Shown: in pieces, positions 22,378-36,046 of the stretch
Layout: each line of letters starts with the position of its first letter
How positions within the stretch are numbered: the stretch's first letter is position 1
Assembly: GCF_027497355.1 (NCBI RefSeq)
Contig: NZ_CP114909.1
Coordinates: 4,545,001 to 4,609,000, forward strand
Source of the DNA: Micromonospora sp. WMMA1947
GTDB lineage: Bacteria; Actinomycetota; Actinomycetes; Mycobacteriales; Micromonosporaceae
Direction: 5' to 3'
DNA: 64,000 nt
Made by a program: the position numbers and the translations under genes
Notes under the pieces: generated by a model
Told to the model about the DNA's origin: nothing
Database searches by the model: none
The model's input: only the letters and a program-made list of their open reading frames with translations

Positions 22378-23610
22378 TCAGCCGAGCAGTTGCCGGCCGA
22401 TCCAGCCGCCCTCGGGACAGCCGGGCGGTACGGCGAACACGGCGGAGCCGATCGGGGTGGTCCACTCGTTGAGCAGGTCGCGCTCGGCCAGCCGGCGTTG
22501 GACGGGCAGGAACTGGCGGGCGATGTCGGCCTGGTACGAGGCGAACACGAGCCCGCTGTCCGCGTTCCCCTCCGGGGTCGGCACGCCGTCGTAGTTGTAG
22601 GGCCGGCGCAGGATCTTCTGCCGGTCGTCCGTGACGCGGGCCCGGGTCAGGTGCGAGAAGTCGGGGATGACGGTGAGCCCGTCGGGGCCGAGCGCGGCGA
22701 AGTCCGGCTCGTCGTGTTCGGCCCGGCCGGTCAGCGGCGCGCCGGTGTCGAGGCGCCGTCCGACGGCGAGTTCCCGGTCGGTGCGGCCCAGCAGGTCCCA
22801 GGTCTCCAGGTTCATGCTGATCCGCCGCACCACGAGCGTGGTCGAGTCCCGCAGCCAGTCCGGTCCGTCGGTCACCCACACCGCGGTGTCCGCGGGCGTG
22901 CCCGGCTCCGGGTTGGCGGTGCCGTCGAGCTGCCCGAACAGGTTGCGCTGGGTACGCCCCGGCTCGGCGCCGGCCGCCCGGCGGAAGCCCTGCTGCACCC
23001 AGCGGACGACGGCGAACGGACGGCTGTCCTTGACCAGGACCCGCTGGGCGTGGGCGACGGTGAGCGGGTCGTCGGCGCAGATCTGCAGCAGCAGGTCCCC
23101 GCCGGACCAGCGGGGTTGCAGCCGGTCGATGCCGAACGCGGGCAGGTCGGCGACCGAGGCGGGCCGCCGGTCGTCGAGCCCGGCGGCGGCGTAGAGCCCG
23201 GGACCGAAGCCGAACGTGACTGTCAGCCGGGCCGGCAGCAGGCTCAGTTCCGGTTCGGTGTCGGCCAGTGCCGGGCGGCCCTGGGTGAGCCGGGCCGCGT
23301 CGTCGGAGAGCAGCCGCAGCATCCGCCCGAGCGCCGCCCGGTCGGTGCCGGGACGCAGCGTGAACGCGACGAACGCCGCGTGCGCCTGCGGGTCGGTGGT
23401 GACGCCGGACTGCCGGGCGCCGTGGAACGGCTCGACCGCGTCGCCCACCTGGGCCACCGGGACGGCGTCGCCGGGGCGTACCCCCGGGGTGCCGGACCGG
23501 GCGGCGGCGAGGGCGCCGGCGCCGGCCAGCGCGCCCCCGGCGGCCATCGCGCCGCCGGTGAGCAGGCCGCGCCGGCTGACCCGGCGCGCGGGTGCGCCGG
23601 CGCCGGTCAT
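22378..23610 (-). CDS. Tat-exported DyP-type heme peroxidase
   Basis: 410 aa. Twin-arginine signal RRVSRRGLLTGG with Ala/Gly-rich core. DyP fold: the signature GQLDGTANPEPGT (GxxDG motif, catalytic Asp), heme-ligand region around RRPYNYDG, and the C-terminal ARQFLPVQRRLAERDLLNEW. Its ATG at 23610 overlaps the PCuAC stop. In Streptomyces a Tat-exported DyP (DtpA) is encoded with an extracytoplasmic copper chaperone and a CopC-type protein and is needed to mature the copper-radical oxidase GlxA; the same grouping here suggests the same job. EfeB-type heme/iron handling is the alternative, but no EfeU/EfeO is beside it. Confidence 0.9.
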   Translation of the reverse strand: MTGAGAPARRVSRRGLLTGGAMAAGGALAGAGALAAARSGTPGVRPGDAVPVAQVGDAVEPFHGARQSGVTTDPQAHAAFVAFTLRPGTDRAALGRMLRLLSDDAARLTQGRPALADTEPELSLLPARLTVTFGFGPGLYAAAGLDDRRPASVADLPAFGIDRLQPRWSGGDLLLQICADDPLTVAHAQRVLVKDSRPFAVVRWVQQGFRRAAGAEPGRTQRNLFGQLDGTANPEPGTPADTAVWVTDGPDWLRDSTTLVVRRISMNLETWDLLGRTDRELAVGRRLDTGAPLTGRAEHDEPDFAALGPDGLTVIPDFSHLTRARVTDDRQKILRRPYNYDGVPTPEGNADSGLVFASYQADIARQFLPVQRRLAERDLLNEWTTPIGSAVFAVPPGCPEGGWIGRQLLG

Positions 23611-24176
23611 GACGCCGGGCTCGCGCCGTGCCCGGGGGCGTAGCTCTCCTGGGCGCCGGTGAACGGCTTCGCCACCGCGCTGAACGTCTGGGTCCGGCCG
23701 TCGGCGAAGGTCAGCGTGATGTCGAGCTGGTCGCCGGGGCGCACCGGGCGGGTCAGGTCCATCAGCATCAGGTGGTCGCCGCCGGGTTCCAGGGTGGCCT
23801 GCGACCGGGCGGCCACCACGACGCCGCCCTGCTTCTGCCGCATCGCCATCTTCCCGTCGGTCATGGCCATCTCGTGGATCTCGGCCCGGGACACGTCGGT
23901 GGTCACCCCGGTGATCGTGACGTCGGTGTCGCCGTCGTTGGCGAGCGTGGCGAACGCGGCGGTCATGCCCGTGTCGGCGGCCTTCACCCACGGGTCGCGG
24001 ACGGTGAGCACGCCCGCCGCCGCGCTCGCCGGAGCGGACGCCGACGCCGAGCCGGACGCCGACGGGGCGGCGGACGGCGTGTCCGCGGACCCGCAGGCGG
24101 TGACCGACGCGGCGAGCACGGCGGTGCCGATCAGGGCCGCCGGGCGCAGGAACCGGCGGCTGGTGGTGCTGGGCAT
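23607..24176 (-). CDS. PCuAC-family extracytoplasmic copper(I) chaperone lipoprotein
   Basis: 189 aa. Lipobox VTACGS, then a Ser/Ala/Pro tether and the PCuAC beta-sandwich. The copper site is visible as His and Met residues: EIHEMAM, MAMRQKQGG and GGDHLMLMDL, matching the family spacing H-x-M ... M ... H-x-M. It carries Cu(I) outside the membrane to cuproenzymes (equivalent to Streptomyces ECuC). First gene of the three-gene unit PCuAC-DyP-CopC, with ATGA overlap into DyP. Confidence 0.92.
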   Translation of the reverse strand: MPSTTSRRFLRPAALIGTAVLAASVTACGSADTPSAAPSASGSASASAPASAAAGVLTVRDPWVKAADTGMTAAFATLANDGDTDVTITGVTTDVSRAEIHEMAMTDGKMAMRQKQGGVVVAARSQATLEPGGDHLMLMDLTRPVRPGDQLDITLTFADGRTQTFSAVAKPFTGAQESYAPGHGASPAS

Positions 24177-24404
24177 GACGTCGTCCCCTCGATGATCCGG
24201 TGTTCGTACCGTTTGTCGGCGGGGTACGGCGGAAAGTTCCGGCCGGGGTGGTCGGTCACGTCACACCCGGCCCGGCGGTCCGGGGCCGACCGGGGATCGG
24301 CGGTGCACCCGGAAGGCATAATGGTTCCGGGTGTCAGTGGCGCGCCGGGCACGGCCGCGGCCGGACGAGGGTGCCGGGCGGGCGCCCGGACGAGGGAGGC
24401 GACG

Positions 24405-24809
24405 GTGAGCCAGGTGACGACCGGGGCGACCCGCAACACCCGCCAGCGCGCCGAGGTGCTGGCGCTGCTGCGGGAGCTGGACGGCTTCCACAGCGCGCAG
24501 CAGCTGCACCAGATGCTTCTCCAGCGGCAGGCGAAGGTCGGCCTCACCACGGTGTACCGGACGCTGCAGATGCTCGTCGACAACGGCGAGATCGACTCGG
24601 CCCGGCTACCCGGTGGCGAGCACCTCTACCGCCGCTGCAGCCAGAGCCGCCATCACCACCACCTGGTCTGCCGCCGCTGCGGCCGGGCCGTGGAGGTGGC
24701 CGGCCCGGCCGTGGAGCGGTGGGCCGACCAGGTCGCCGCGCAGCACGGATTCACCGACGTCGGGCACACCCTGGAGATCTTCGGCACCTGCGACCGCTGC
24801 GCCGCCTGA
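24405..24809 (+). CDS. Fur-family metalloregulator, Zur-like
   Basis: 134 aa from the GTG at 24405 behind GAGGGAGG. Winged-helix N-terminus (TRNTRQRAEVLALLRELDGFHSAQQL type, VGLTTVYRTLQMLVDNGEI) and a dimerisation domain with HHHHLVCRRCG and a final TCDRC, i.e. two CxxC pairs for structural zinc plus the regulatory His cluster. The lack of the longer Fur N-terminus and the GEHLYRRC stretch fit Zur. Divergent from the copper operon with 228 bp between; no clear zinc box was found there. Which metal it senses is inferred, not shown. Confidence 0.85.
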   Translation: MSQVTTGATRNTRQRAEVLALLRELDGFHSAQQLHQMLLQRQAKVGLTTVYRTLQMLVDNGEIDSARLPGGEHLYRRCSQSRHHHHLVCRRCGRAVEVAGPAVERWADQVAAQHGFTDVGHTLEIFGTCDRCAA

Positions 24810-24823
24810 CCCGTCGGGCGCCG

Positions 24824-25216
24824 TCAGCAGTTGCGCAGCGTGGGGGACTGGTTGAGCACCTGACCCCGGCTGGAGGTGAACCGGCGGTACGCCTCGGAGC
24901 CGGCCGCGCCGGGGCGGAACGCCGCCACCCGGTGGCAGTTCTGGAACGCCAGCGTCACCCCGAAGTGCCGTTCCAGACCGGCGCGGATCGCGTCGCTGGC
25001 CAGCGCGCGCAGTAGTTGCCCGCGCTCGGCGTCACCGGGCGGGGGCACGACGTTGTCGGCGAACTCGGCGTCGGACGCGGCCAGGTCGGCGGCCACTCGG
25101 CTGACCGTCTCCCAGGCGTACGGCAGGGAGTCACGGACGCAGGCGACGAACGCCTCCTCGTCCACGGGACCGGTCTCGGCGGCGTGCAGCAGGGCGGGCG
25201 GAACGGTGATCGACAT
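24824..25216 (-). CDS. Conserved actinobacterial protein of unknown function (SCO5389-like)
   Basis: 130 aa, ATG at 25216 with GGAGG seven bases upstream. No signal or membrane segment; mostly helical. Recognised from memory as a family widespread in Streptomyces and relatives, with the conserved strings ALASDAIRAGLERHFG, LAFQNCHRVA and LNQSPTLRNC (two cysteines, one at the very end). The upstream leader has CGTCATCGCTAACG (25225-25238) and an imperfect repeat centred near 25245. No function is known to me. Confidence 0.75.
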   Translation of the reverse strand: MSITVPPALLHAAETGPVDEEAFVACVRDSLPYAWETVSRVAADLAASDAEFADNVVPPPGDAERGQLLRALASDAIRAGLERHFGVTLAFQNCHRVAAFRPGAAGSEAYRRFTSSRGQVLNQSPTLRNC

Positions 25217-25308
25217 GGGTCCTCCGTCATCGCTAACGAACACGGTTTCCATTACCGATTGAGCACACCATGCCACGGAGGGCCCGTCAAGGACCGGCGC
25301 ACGCGAAA

Positions 25309-25337
25309 CGGCGGGCGGACCCAAGGCCCGCCCGCCG
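25309..25337 (-). terminator. Hairpin terminator after the large carboxylase gene
   Basis: CGGCGGGC (25309-25316) / GCCCGCCG (25330-25337), 18 bp beyond the stop codon of the minus-strand gene. Confidence 0.5.
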
Positions 25338-25354
25338 CCCGGCGGTGCGATGTG

Positions 25355-30820
<5,466 letters not shown>

Positions 30821-31005
30821 GTGACCGTCCCCTTCGGTTGACCCACTCCTGCGCGCCGGGCGCGGCGATGCCCCCGGCTTGCCTCACCCTTCCGGCTGTG
30901 CGCGGGCGGCGCCATGTCGTAACGGCCGAAGCCTGAGCGGGGACCGTTGTAGGAATCGAACAAAAGTTTTTAGCCAGCCACTCACTACCAGCCGGTACGC
31001 GATAC

Positions 31006-31033
31006 GGCGCCGGACCCGTGCGGGTCCGGCGCC
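31006..31033 (-). terminator. Hairpin terminator after the DUF2188 gene
   Basis: Perfect 13-bp arms GGCGCCGGACCCG (31006-31018) and CGGGTCCGGCGCC (31021-31033), 22 bp beyond the DUF2188 stop. The rest of the 235-bp gap 30821-31055 holds an A/T-rich patch (30945-30972) that may be the carboxylase promoter. Confidence 0.75.
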
Positions 31034-31055
31034 GTGACGTGCCTGCGGTGCGGGC

Positions 31056-31286
31056 TCAGCCCGGGATGTCCCGGGGGTCGCGCTCGCGGGGGTACGTGTT
31101 CTTCTCGCCGATCGTGCCGTCCTGCTTCTTGATCACGTGCTCGGTGCCGCGGTCGGCCGCCATCTCCCGGCCGGCCGCTTCGGCCTCCGCCTTGGTGTCG
31201 TGGCGGCTGCTCGCGCGCTCGTTGCCCTCCGGGCGGTTCTTCCACTGCCCGTCCTGCTGGTAGGTGTCGATGTCGCCCTTCGCCAT
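31056..31286 (-). CDS. Small DUF2188-type protein
   Basis: 76 aa, very hydrophilic. Seen: a WKNRPEGNERASSRHDTKAE core and a GTEHVIKKQDGTIGEKNTYP end, typical of DUF2188: two strands and a helix that recur in many soil bacteria as single or tandem copies. Charged throughout with no signal peptide, so cytoplasmic. ATG at 31286 preceded by GAGGGAGACGACG. Divergent from the methyltransferase gene across 175 bp. Function unknown; stress-related roles have been suggested for relatives only by context. Confidence 0.75.
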   Translation of the reverse strand: MAKGDIDTYQQDGQWKNRPEGNERASSRHDTKAEAEAAGREMAADRGTEHVIKKQDGTIGEKNTYPRERDPRDIPG

Positions 31287-31372
31287 GCCGTCGTCTCCCT
31301 CGTTCGCGTGTCCGATGACAAATGTCTGCCCACGGGCGCGGTGCGTTAATCCTGCGGTAGCTCAGCCGTTTG

Positions 31373-31446
31373 CCGGAACAGCAAGCTTCCTTGCTGTCCG
31401 GTCCGGGGCGACGCACGATGGCGGGGCCGGTCGGCAGACGACCGGC
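31373..31446 (+). other. Two hairpins in the leader of the methyltransferase gene
   Basis: Hairpin 1: 31373-31385 / 31390-31401, 12 bp with one bulged A around a CTTC loop. Hairpin 2: GCCGGTCG (31426-31433) / CGACCGGC (31439-31446), five-base loop, immediately before the GAGGAGG ribosome site. No riboswitch class was recognised. Confidence 0.4.
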
Positions 31447-31461
31447 GGCGAGGAGGCAGAT

Positions 31462-32115
31462 ATGACGGGGCACCACCACCACGAGCACCCGGCGGCGGAC
31501 ACCGACCCGGCCCGGTTCTGGGACGAGCGGTACGGCCAGCGGGACCGGATCTGGAGCGGCCGGGTCAACCCGGTCCTGGCCGAGGTGGCCGCCGCGCTGC
31601 CCCCGGGCACCGTGCTCGACCTGGGCAGCGGCGAGGGCGGCGACGCGGTGTGGCTCGCGTCGCACGGCTGGCGGGTCACCGCCGTGGACATCTCGTCCGT
31701 CGCGCTGGACCGCCTCGCCGTGGAGGCCGAGCGGGCCGGGGTGGCCGACCGGATCACCACCGTCCGGCACGACCTCACCCAGGGCTTCCCGCCCGGCCGC
31801 TACGACCTGGTGTCCGCGCAGTTCTTCCAGTCGCCGCTGGTCCTGCCCCGGGAGGAGGTGCTGCCCCCGGCGGCCGAGGCGGTCGCGCCCGGCGGCCGGC
31901 TGCTCGTCGTCGAACACGGCGCGCCGCCGCCCTGGGCCGGGCCCGACACCGGCCATCACCGGTTCGCCGAACCGGAGGAGATCCTGGCCGCGATGAGCCT
32001 CGACCCGGACGCCTGGGACACCGAGCGGCTGGGCGCGGCGCGCCGTACCGCCACCGGCCCGGACGGCCAGACCGGCGAGTTGATCGACCACGTGGTGCTG
32101 GTGCGGCGCCGCTGA
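31462..32115 (+). CDS. Class I SAM-dependent methyltransferase (TehB-like)
   Basis: 217 aa, ATG at 31462 behind GAGGAGG. N-terminal [10 protein letters not shown] is a His run, then [19 protein letters not shown], motif [17 protein letters not shown], motif [13 protein letters not shown], and YDLVSAQFF with [11 protein letters not shown]. The fold and the FWDERY entry match the TehB/thiopurine-type group of small-molecule methyltransferases. The substrate is not known; metalloid detoxification is possible given the His-rich start, but this is inference. Monocistronic; superoxide dismutase follows after 86 bp with its own control site. Confidence 0.8.
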   Translation: MTGHHHHEHPAADTDPARFWDERYGQRDRIWSGRVNPVLAEVAAALPPGTVLDLGSGEGGDAVWLASHGWRVTAVDISSVALDRLAVEAERAGVADRITTVRHDLTQGFPPGRYDLVSAQFFQSPLVLPREEVLPPAAEAVAPGGRLLVVEHGAPPPWAGPDTGHHRFAEPEEILAAMSLDPDAWDTERLGAARRTATGPDGQTGELIDHVVLVRRR

Positions 32116-32151
32116 CCGCGCGGCGGGACAGGAGCGCCGTCGGGCACCTTG

Positions 32152-32168
32152 TTGCACTATGTTGGCAA
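32152..32168 (+). promoter_or_regulatory. Nur-box-like site upstream of superoxide dismutase
   Basis: TTGCAC-TATGT-TGGCAA matches 10 of 12 positions of the Streptomyces Nur motif TTGCAA-N5-TTGCAA (recalled). It overlaps TATGTT (32158-32163), a possible -10, 34 bp before the start codon. TTGTTGC (32149-32155) and GCAACAA (32182-32188) also form an inverted repeat around it. Confidence 0.5.
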
Positions 32169-32201
32169 CAGCAATGCTGCGGCAACAAAAGTGGAGGATC
32201 G

Positions 32202-32816
32202 ATGGCGCTCTACACCCTGCCCGACATGCCCTACGACTACGGCGCCCTGGAGCCCGCCATGTCCGGCGAGATCCTGGAACTGCACCACAGCAAGCACCAC
32301 GCGGCGTACGTCAAGGGCGCCAACGACGGGCTGGAGCAGCTCGCGGAGGCGCGTGCGAAGGGCGACTTCGGCCGGCTGGTCGGGCTGGAGAAGACGTTCG
32401 CGTTCAACCTGTCCGGGCACGTGCTGCACACCATCTTCTGGGGGAACCTGTCGCCGGACGGCGGTGACCGCCCGGACGGCGAGCTGGCCGCGGCGATCGA
32501 CGAGCACTTCGGCTCGTTCGACGCGTTCGCCGGCCAGCTGTCGGCGGCCACGAAGAGCGTGCAGGGCTCCGGGTGGGGCGTACTCGCCTGGGAGCCGCTG
32601 GGACAGCGACTGATCGTCGAGCAGGTCTACGACCACCACGGCAACGTCGGCCAGGGCACCACGCCGCTGCTGGTCTTCGACGCCTGGGAGCACGCCTACT
32701 ACCTGCAGTACCGCAACGTGCGTCCGGACTATGTGGACCGGCTGTGGAACCTCGTGAACTGGTCGGACGTGATCGCACGCTTCGACGCCGCCCGCGCCGC
32801 GACGCCGAAGATCTGA
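32202..32816 (+). CDS. Superoxide dismutase, Fe/Mn family
   Basis: 204 aa, ATG at 32202 with GTGGAGG upstream. Disproportionates superoxide in the cytoplasm. Metal ligands are visible: His in [13 protein letters not shown] (about residue 27), His in [11 protein letters not shown], and Asp/His in [14 protein letters not shown] near the C-terminus. The [11 protein letters not shown] stretch is the usual active-site wall. Fe versus Mn cannot be settled by eye. In Streptomyces the iron enzyme SodF is repressed by nickel through Nur while a nickel enzyme takes over; the box upstream suggests the same switch here. Confidence 0.95.
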   Translation: MALYTLPDMPYDYGALEPAMSGEILELHHSKHHAAYVKGANDGLEQLAEARAKGDFGRLVGLEKTFAFNLSGHVLHTIFWGNLSPDGGDRPDGELAAAIDEHFGSFDAFAGQLSAATKSVQGSGWGVLAWEPLGQRLIVEQVYDHHGNVGQGTTPLLVFDAWEHAYYLQYRNVRPDYVDRLWNLVNWSDVIARFDAARAATPKI

Positions 32817-32820
32817 TCCG

Positions 32821-33087
32821 GTGAGCGGGCCCACCCCCGAGGCGGCGGAACTGGTGCAGCGCGCCGCCGGGGTGATCGCGGCCAAGCACCGGGGTGACCT
32901 CGCCGGTGCCGAGGATCTGCTCGCCGCGTTCCCCGGCGAGCAGGCCCGGACCCTCGGCTTCTACCTGCTCGCCGACCTGGCTCTCGGCCTGGTGCGGGCG
33001 AGCAGTGGGCAGAGCATGGACGACCTCGTGCGGGAGTTGTCCCTGCTGATCGCGGCCACCGCCGGCCGCCCGCCCGCTCCGAGCTGA
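32821..33087 (+). CDS. Small hypothetical protein
   Basis: 88 aa from the GTG at 32821, four bases after the superoxide dismutase stop, so probably co-transcribed. No obvious ribosome site; translation may be coupled. Two amphipathic helices rich in Ala and Leu, no signal peptide, no Cys, no recognisable domain. Its frame and codon use (G/C at nearly every third position) look like a real gene. Function not known. Confidence 0.55.
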   Translation: MSGPTPEAAELVQRAAGVIAAKHRGDLAGAEDLLAAFPGEQARTLGFYLLADLALGLVRASSGQSMDDLVRELSLLIAATAGRPPAPS

Positions 33088-33103
33088 TCCCGGTGCCCGC
33101 GGG

Positions 33104-34330
33104 TCACCCGCCCACGGGCACCGACCCGGCCGCCCGCGCGGGCGGCCGGGTCAGCAGCAGCACCAGCAGCCCGGTCGCGCACAGCGCGGTGCTCATGCCG
33201 TACGCCCACCGGTAGCCGACCTGCGCGGAGAGCCCGAGCAGCGGCCCGGCGAGCATGGCGCCGATCGGGAACGTGTTGGTGAACAGCGTGGTGGCCCGGC
33301 CCGGCTCGCCCGGCAGCAGATCCTGCACGTAGGCGATGCCGACGCCGGACACCGCGGCGATGAACAGCGCGTTCACCGGCTGCGCGAACAGCAGGACCGG
33401 CACGCTCGGCGCCAGCGCGGCCGTCGCGTAGTAGGCGACCCCGCAGGCGCCGCCGACCAGGACCAGCAGTCGCAGCCGGACCCGCGCGGTCAGCGCGCCC
33501 AGCCCGAGGATCAGCGGGATCTCCAGCGCCGCGCACAGGCCCAGCACCAGCCCGGCGCGGGAGGGGTCGTCGTTCAGTTCGGTGTCGATGAACAGCGGCA
33601 TCGCCTGCACACCGACCGTCAGCGGGCACTGGAGCAGGACGAACGTGAGCGCCGTCAGCGCCAGCCGCAGCCGGGACGCGCCGGGTGGGCCGGGCGCGGC
33701 GCCGTCCGGGTCGGCCGCGACCGGCCGCGCCGGCAGCGGCAACTCCTCCAGCCGGAACGCGGCAACCAGCGCGGCCAGCGCGTACATGACGGCGGCCATG
33801 CCGTAGACCAGGCGGAAGCCGCCGACGTCGAGCAGCACCGCGGCCAGCGCCGGCCCGGCGACCCACGCCAGCGAGAACACGGTACGCATGAGGCTGACGC
33901 CGAACGCGGCCCGCGCCGGATCGTCCCTGTCGAACAGCGCCCGGGTGTACGCGAACGACTGCGGGAACAGCGAGTTCGCCAGCGCGGTGGCGGTCGCGGT
34001 CAGCCCCAGCAGGATCCAGTAGTCGCGGACGTACGCGGTCAGGCCCGCGCCCACCACGCCGGCCAGCGCGGCGCCGACCAGCAGCGCGCGCCGGATCGGC
34101 AGGCGGTCCGACAGTCGGCCGATCAGCGCGGAGGCGACCACCCCGGACAGCGGGGCGACGACCAGGAACACGGTCACCCGTACCGGACTGGCGTGGACCT
34201 CCCGGTCGAGGAACAGCGACAGGAACGGCAGCACCACGGCGGTGGACAGACCGACGGTCAGGAAGACCACACCCAGCGGGAGCAGCCGGAATCGGCCGGC
34301 GCGCACCGCCGGCCTGGTGTCCACAGCCAT
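33104..34330 (-). CDS. MFS transporter, sugar-efflux (Set) type
   Basis: 408 aa, ATG at 34330. Twelve predicted helices. FLSLFLDREVHASP and the loop-2 motif GRLSDRLPIRRALL are seen, with FPQSFAYTRALFD and SLMRTVFSLAWVAGPALAA, which resemble the SetA/SetB sugar efflux transporters of the major facilitator superfamily. The mid-protein cytoplasmic loop is Ala/Pro/Gly-rich. It may export small sugars or sugar analogues; substrate not shown. It converges on the small hypothetical gene (17-bp gap) and lies 57 bp beyond the start-side end of the GltB-like gene. Confidence 0.85.
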   Translation of the reverse strand: MAVDTRPAVRAGRFRLLPLGVVFLTVGLSTAVVLPFLSLFLDREVHASPVRVTVFLVVAPLSGVVASALIGRLSDRLPIRRALLVGAALAGVVGAGLTAYVRDYWILLGLTATATALANSLFPQSFAYTRALFDRDDPARAAFGVSLMRTVFSLAWVAGPALAAVLLDVGGFRLVYGMAAVMYALAALVAAFRLEELPLPARPVAADPDGAAPGPPGASRLRLALTALTFVLLQCPLTVGVQAMPLFIDTELNDDPSRAGLVLGLCAALEIPLILGLGALTARVRLRLLVLVGGACGVAYYATAALAPSVPVLLFAQPVNALFIAAVSGVGIAYVQDLLPGEPGRATTLFTNTFPIGAMLAGPLLGLSAQVGYRWAYGMSTALCATGLLVLLLTRPPARAAGSVPVGG

Positions 34331-34387
34331 GCGGCGGACTGTACGCCGCGGCGGCGCGGCGGCCGACCGGGTTTCCCACCGTCCGGG

Positions 34388-35962
34388 TCAGCCGACGGCG
34401 GTGGGGGAGGGCGGCGCGCTGCCGCCCTGCGGCGCCTCCGCCGTCATCAGCCGGACGATCTCCGCCCGGTCGGCGGCCGACGGCATCCCCCACTCCGGCC
34501 GGTAGCCGAACGCCCGGTCCAGCGGGATCGACGAGGTGCGGCCGTCGAGGATCTCCACCGCGTCGGTGCCGATCAGTCCGGGGTGCTCGACGCCGCACGC
34601 CTCGGCCACCTTGACCAGGTCGCGGCGCAGCGTACGGATGTAGTTCGCGGCCCGCACCGACTTGCGGGCCGGGTCCAGGCCCCGGGCCAGCCAGGCGTTC
34701 TGCGTGGCGACGCCGGTCGGGCAGGTGTCGGTGTGGCACTTCTGCGCCTGGATGCAGCCGATCGCCAGCATCGCCTCCCGCCCGACGTTGACCATGTCGG
34801 CGCCGAGCGCGAACGCCACCACCGCGTTGTCCGGCAGGCCGAGCTTGCCCGCGCCGACGAACACCACGCTCTCGTGCAGGTCGCGCTCGGCGAACGTCCG
34901 GTAGACCCGGGAGAAGCCCTGCTGGAAGGGCAGCGAGACCGAGTCGCTGAAGATCAGCGGTGCCGCGCCGGTCCCGCCCTCGCCGCCGTCGACGGTCACG
35001 AAGTCCACCCCGCGGCCGGTGTCGCGCATCAGCGTGGTCAGCTCCTCCCAGAACCCCAGGTCGCCGACGGCGGACTTGATGCCGACCGGCAGGCCGGTCT
35101 CGGCGGCGAGCAGTTCCACCCAGTCCAGCAGGCTGTCGCAGTCGGAGAACTCGGCGTGCCGGGACGGGCTGACGCAGTCGCGTCCGGCCGGGATGCCCCG
35201 GGTGGCGGCGATCTCGGCGGACACCTTCGCCGCCGGCAGCAGCCCGCCGAGGCTCGGCTTGGCGCCCTGACTGAGCTTGATCTCCAGCGCGCGGACCGGT
35301 GCCGACGCCACCAGGTCCTTGAGCCGCTCCAGGCTGAACCGGCCCTGCTCGTCCCGGCAGCCGAAGTAGGCGGTGCCGAGCTGGAAGACCAGCTCACCGC
35401 CGTTGCGGTGGTACGGCGACAGCCCGCCCTCACCGGTGTTGTGCAGGCATCCGGCCAGCGCGGCGCCCCGGTTGAGCGCCTCGACCGCGTTGCCGGACAG
35501 CGAACCGAAGCTCATCCCGGAGATGTTCACCACCGACTGGGGGCGGAACGCGTGCGCCCGGCCGCGCGCCGCGCCGAGCACCTTGGCACAGGGCAGCGTC
35601 ACGTCGTGCCCGGCGGTCGGCGCCGACGGCGGGACCGTCCGGCCGAACGTGCGGTGCTTGATGATCGGATAGCCGGAGGTGTGCTCGATGTCGTTGTCGG
35701 TGCCGAACCCGAAGTAGTTGTTCTCCTGCTTGGCCGAGGCGTACACCCAGCGCCGCTGGTCGCGGGTGAACGGCCGTTCCTCGTCGTTGCCGGCCACGAT
35801 GTACTGCCGCAGCTCCGGTCCGATCGACTCGATCAGGTACCGGGCCCGGCCCAGCACGGGGAAGTTGCGGCGCAGCGCGTGGTCGCGTTGCAGCAGGTCC
35901 CGCGCCGCCAGCGCGGCGACGGCGGCGACGGCTGCGGGTACGGCTCTTCTCGCCCAGCTCAT
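34388..35962 (-). CDS. FMN-binding GltB-like protein with N-terminal membrane anchor
   Basis: 524 aa from the ATG at 35962; a TTG 11 codons upstream is an unlikely start. An Ala/Val-rich hydrophobic stretch (about 6-22) could anchor it to the membrane. The rest is the synthase domain of glutamate synthase: VNISGMSFGSLSGNAVEALNRGA, NTGEGGLSPYH, IKLSQGAKPSLGG, VDGGEGGTGAAPL, and the 3Fe-4S cysteines in IGCIQAQKCHTDTCPTG. The amidotransferase domain is absent, so it is not a complete glutamate synthase. Stand-alone proteins of this kind are common but uncharacterised FMN/Fe-S oxidoreductases. Monocistronic. Confidence 0.87.
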   Translation of the reverse strand: MSWARRAVPAAVAAVAALAARDLLQRDHALRRNFPVLGRARYLIESIGPELRQYIVAGNDEERPFTRDQRRWVYASAKQENNYFGFGTDNDIEHTSGYPIIKHRTFGRTVPPSAPTAGHDVTLPCAKVLGAARGRAHAFRPQSVVNISGMSFGSLSGNAVEALNRGAALAGCLHNTGEGGLSPYHRNGGELVFQLGTAYFGCRDEQGRFSLERLKDLVASAPVRALEIKLSQGAKPSLGGLLPAAKVSAEIAATRGIPAGRDCVSPSRHAEFSDCDSLLDWVELLAAETGLPVGIKSAVGDLGFWEELTTLMRDTGRGVDFVTVDGGEGGTGAAPLIFSDSVSLPFQQGFSRVYRTFAERDLHESVVFVGAGKLGLPDNAVVAFALGADMVNVGREAMLAIGCIQAQKCHTDTCPTGVATQNAWLARGLDPARKSVRAANYIRTLRRDLVKVAEACGVEHPGLIGTDAVEILDGRTSSIPLDRAFGYRPEWGMPSAADRAEIVRLMTAEAPQGGSAPPSPTAVG

Positions 35963-36046
35963 CCCGCCACTCTTTCCGGCCCGGCACCCGGTCAAACGCC
36001 TGATGGAACCCGGCCGCCCCGGGCGGTGTCATGGAAGCGGACGACG

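Noticed and set aside
24177..24404. Zur or CsoR site between the copper operon and the Fur-family gene
   Set aside because: No convincing palindrome found; GGAAAGTTCCGG near 24230 is too short to assign.
25225..25255. CGTCATCGCTAACG as another arabinose-island operator, or AATGGAAACCGTGTTCGTT as a zinc box
   Set aside because: Only partial matches, and the gene downstream (unknown function) gives no support for either.
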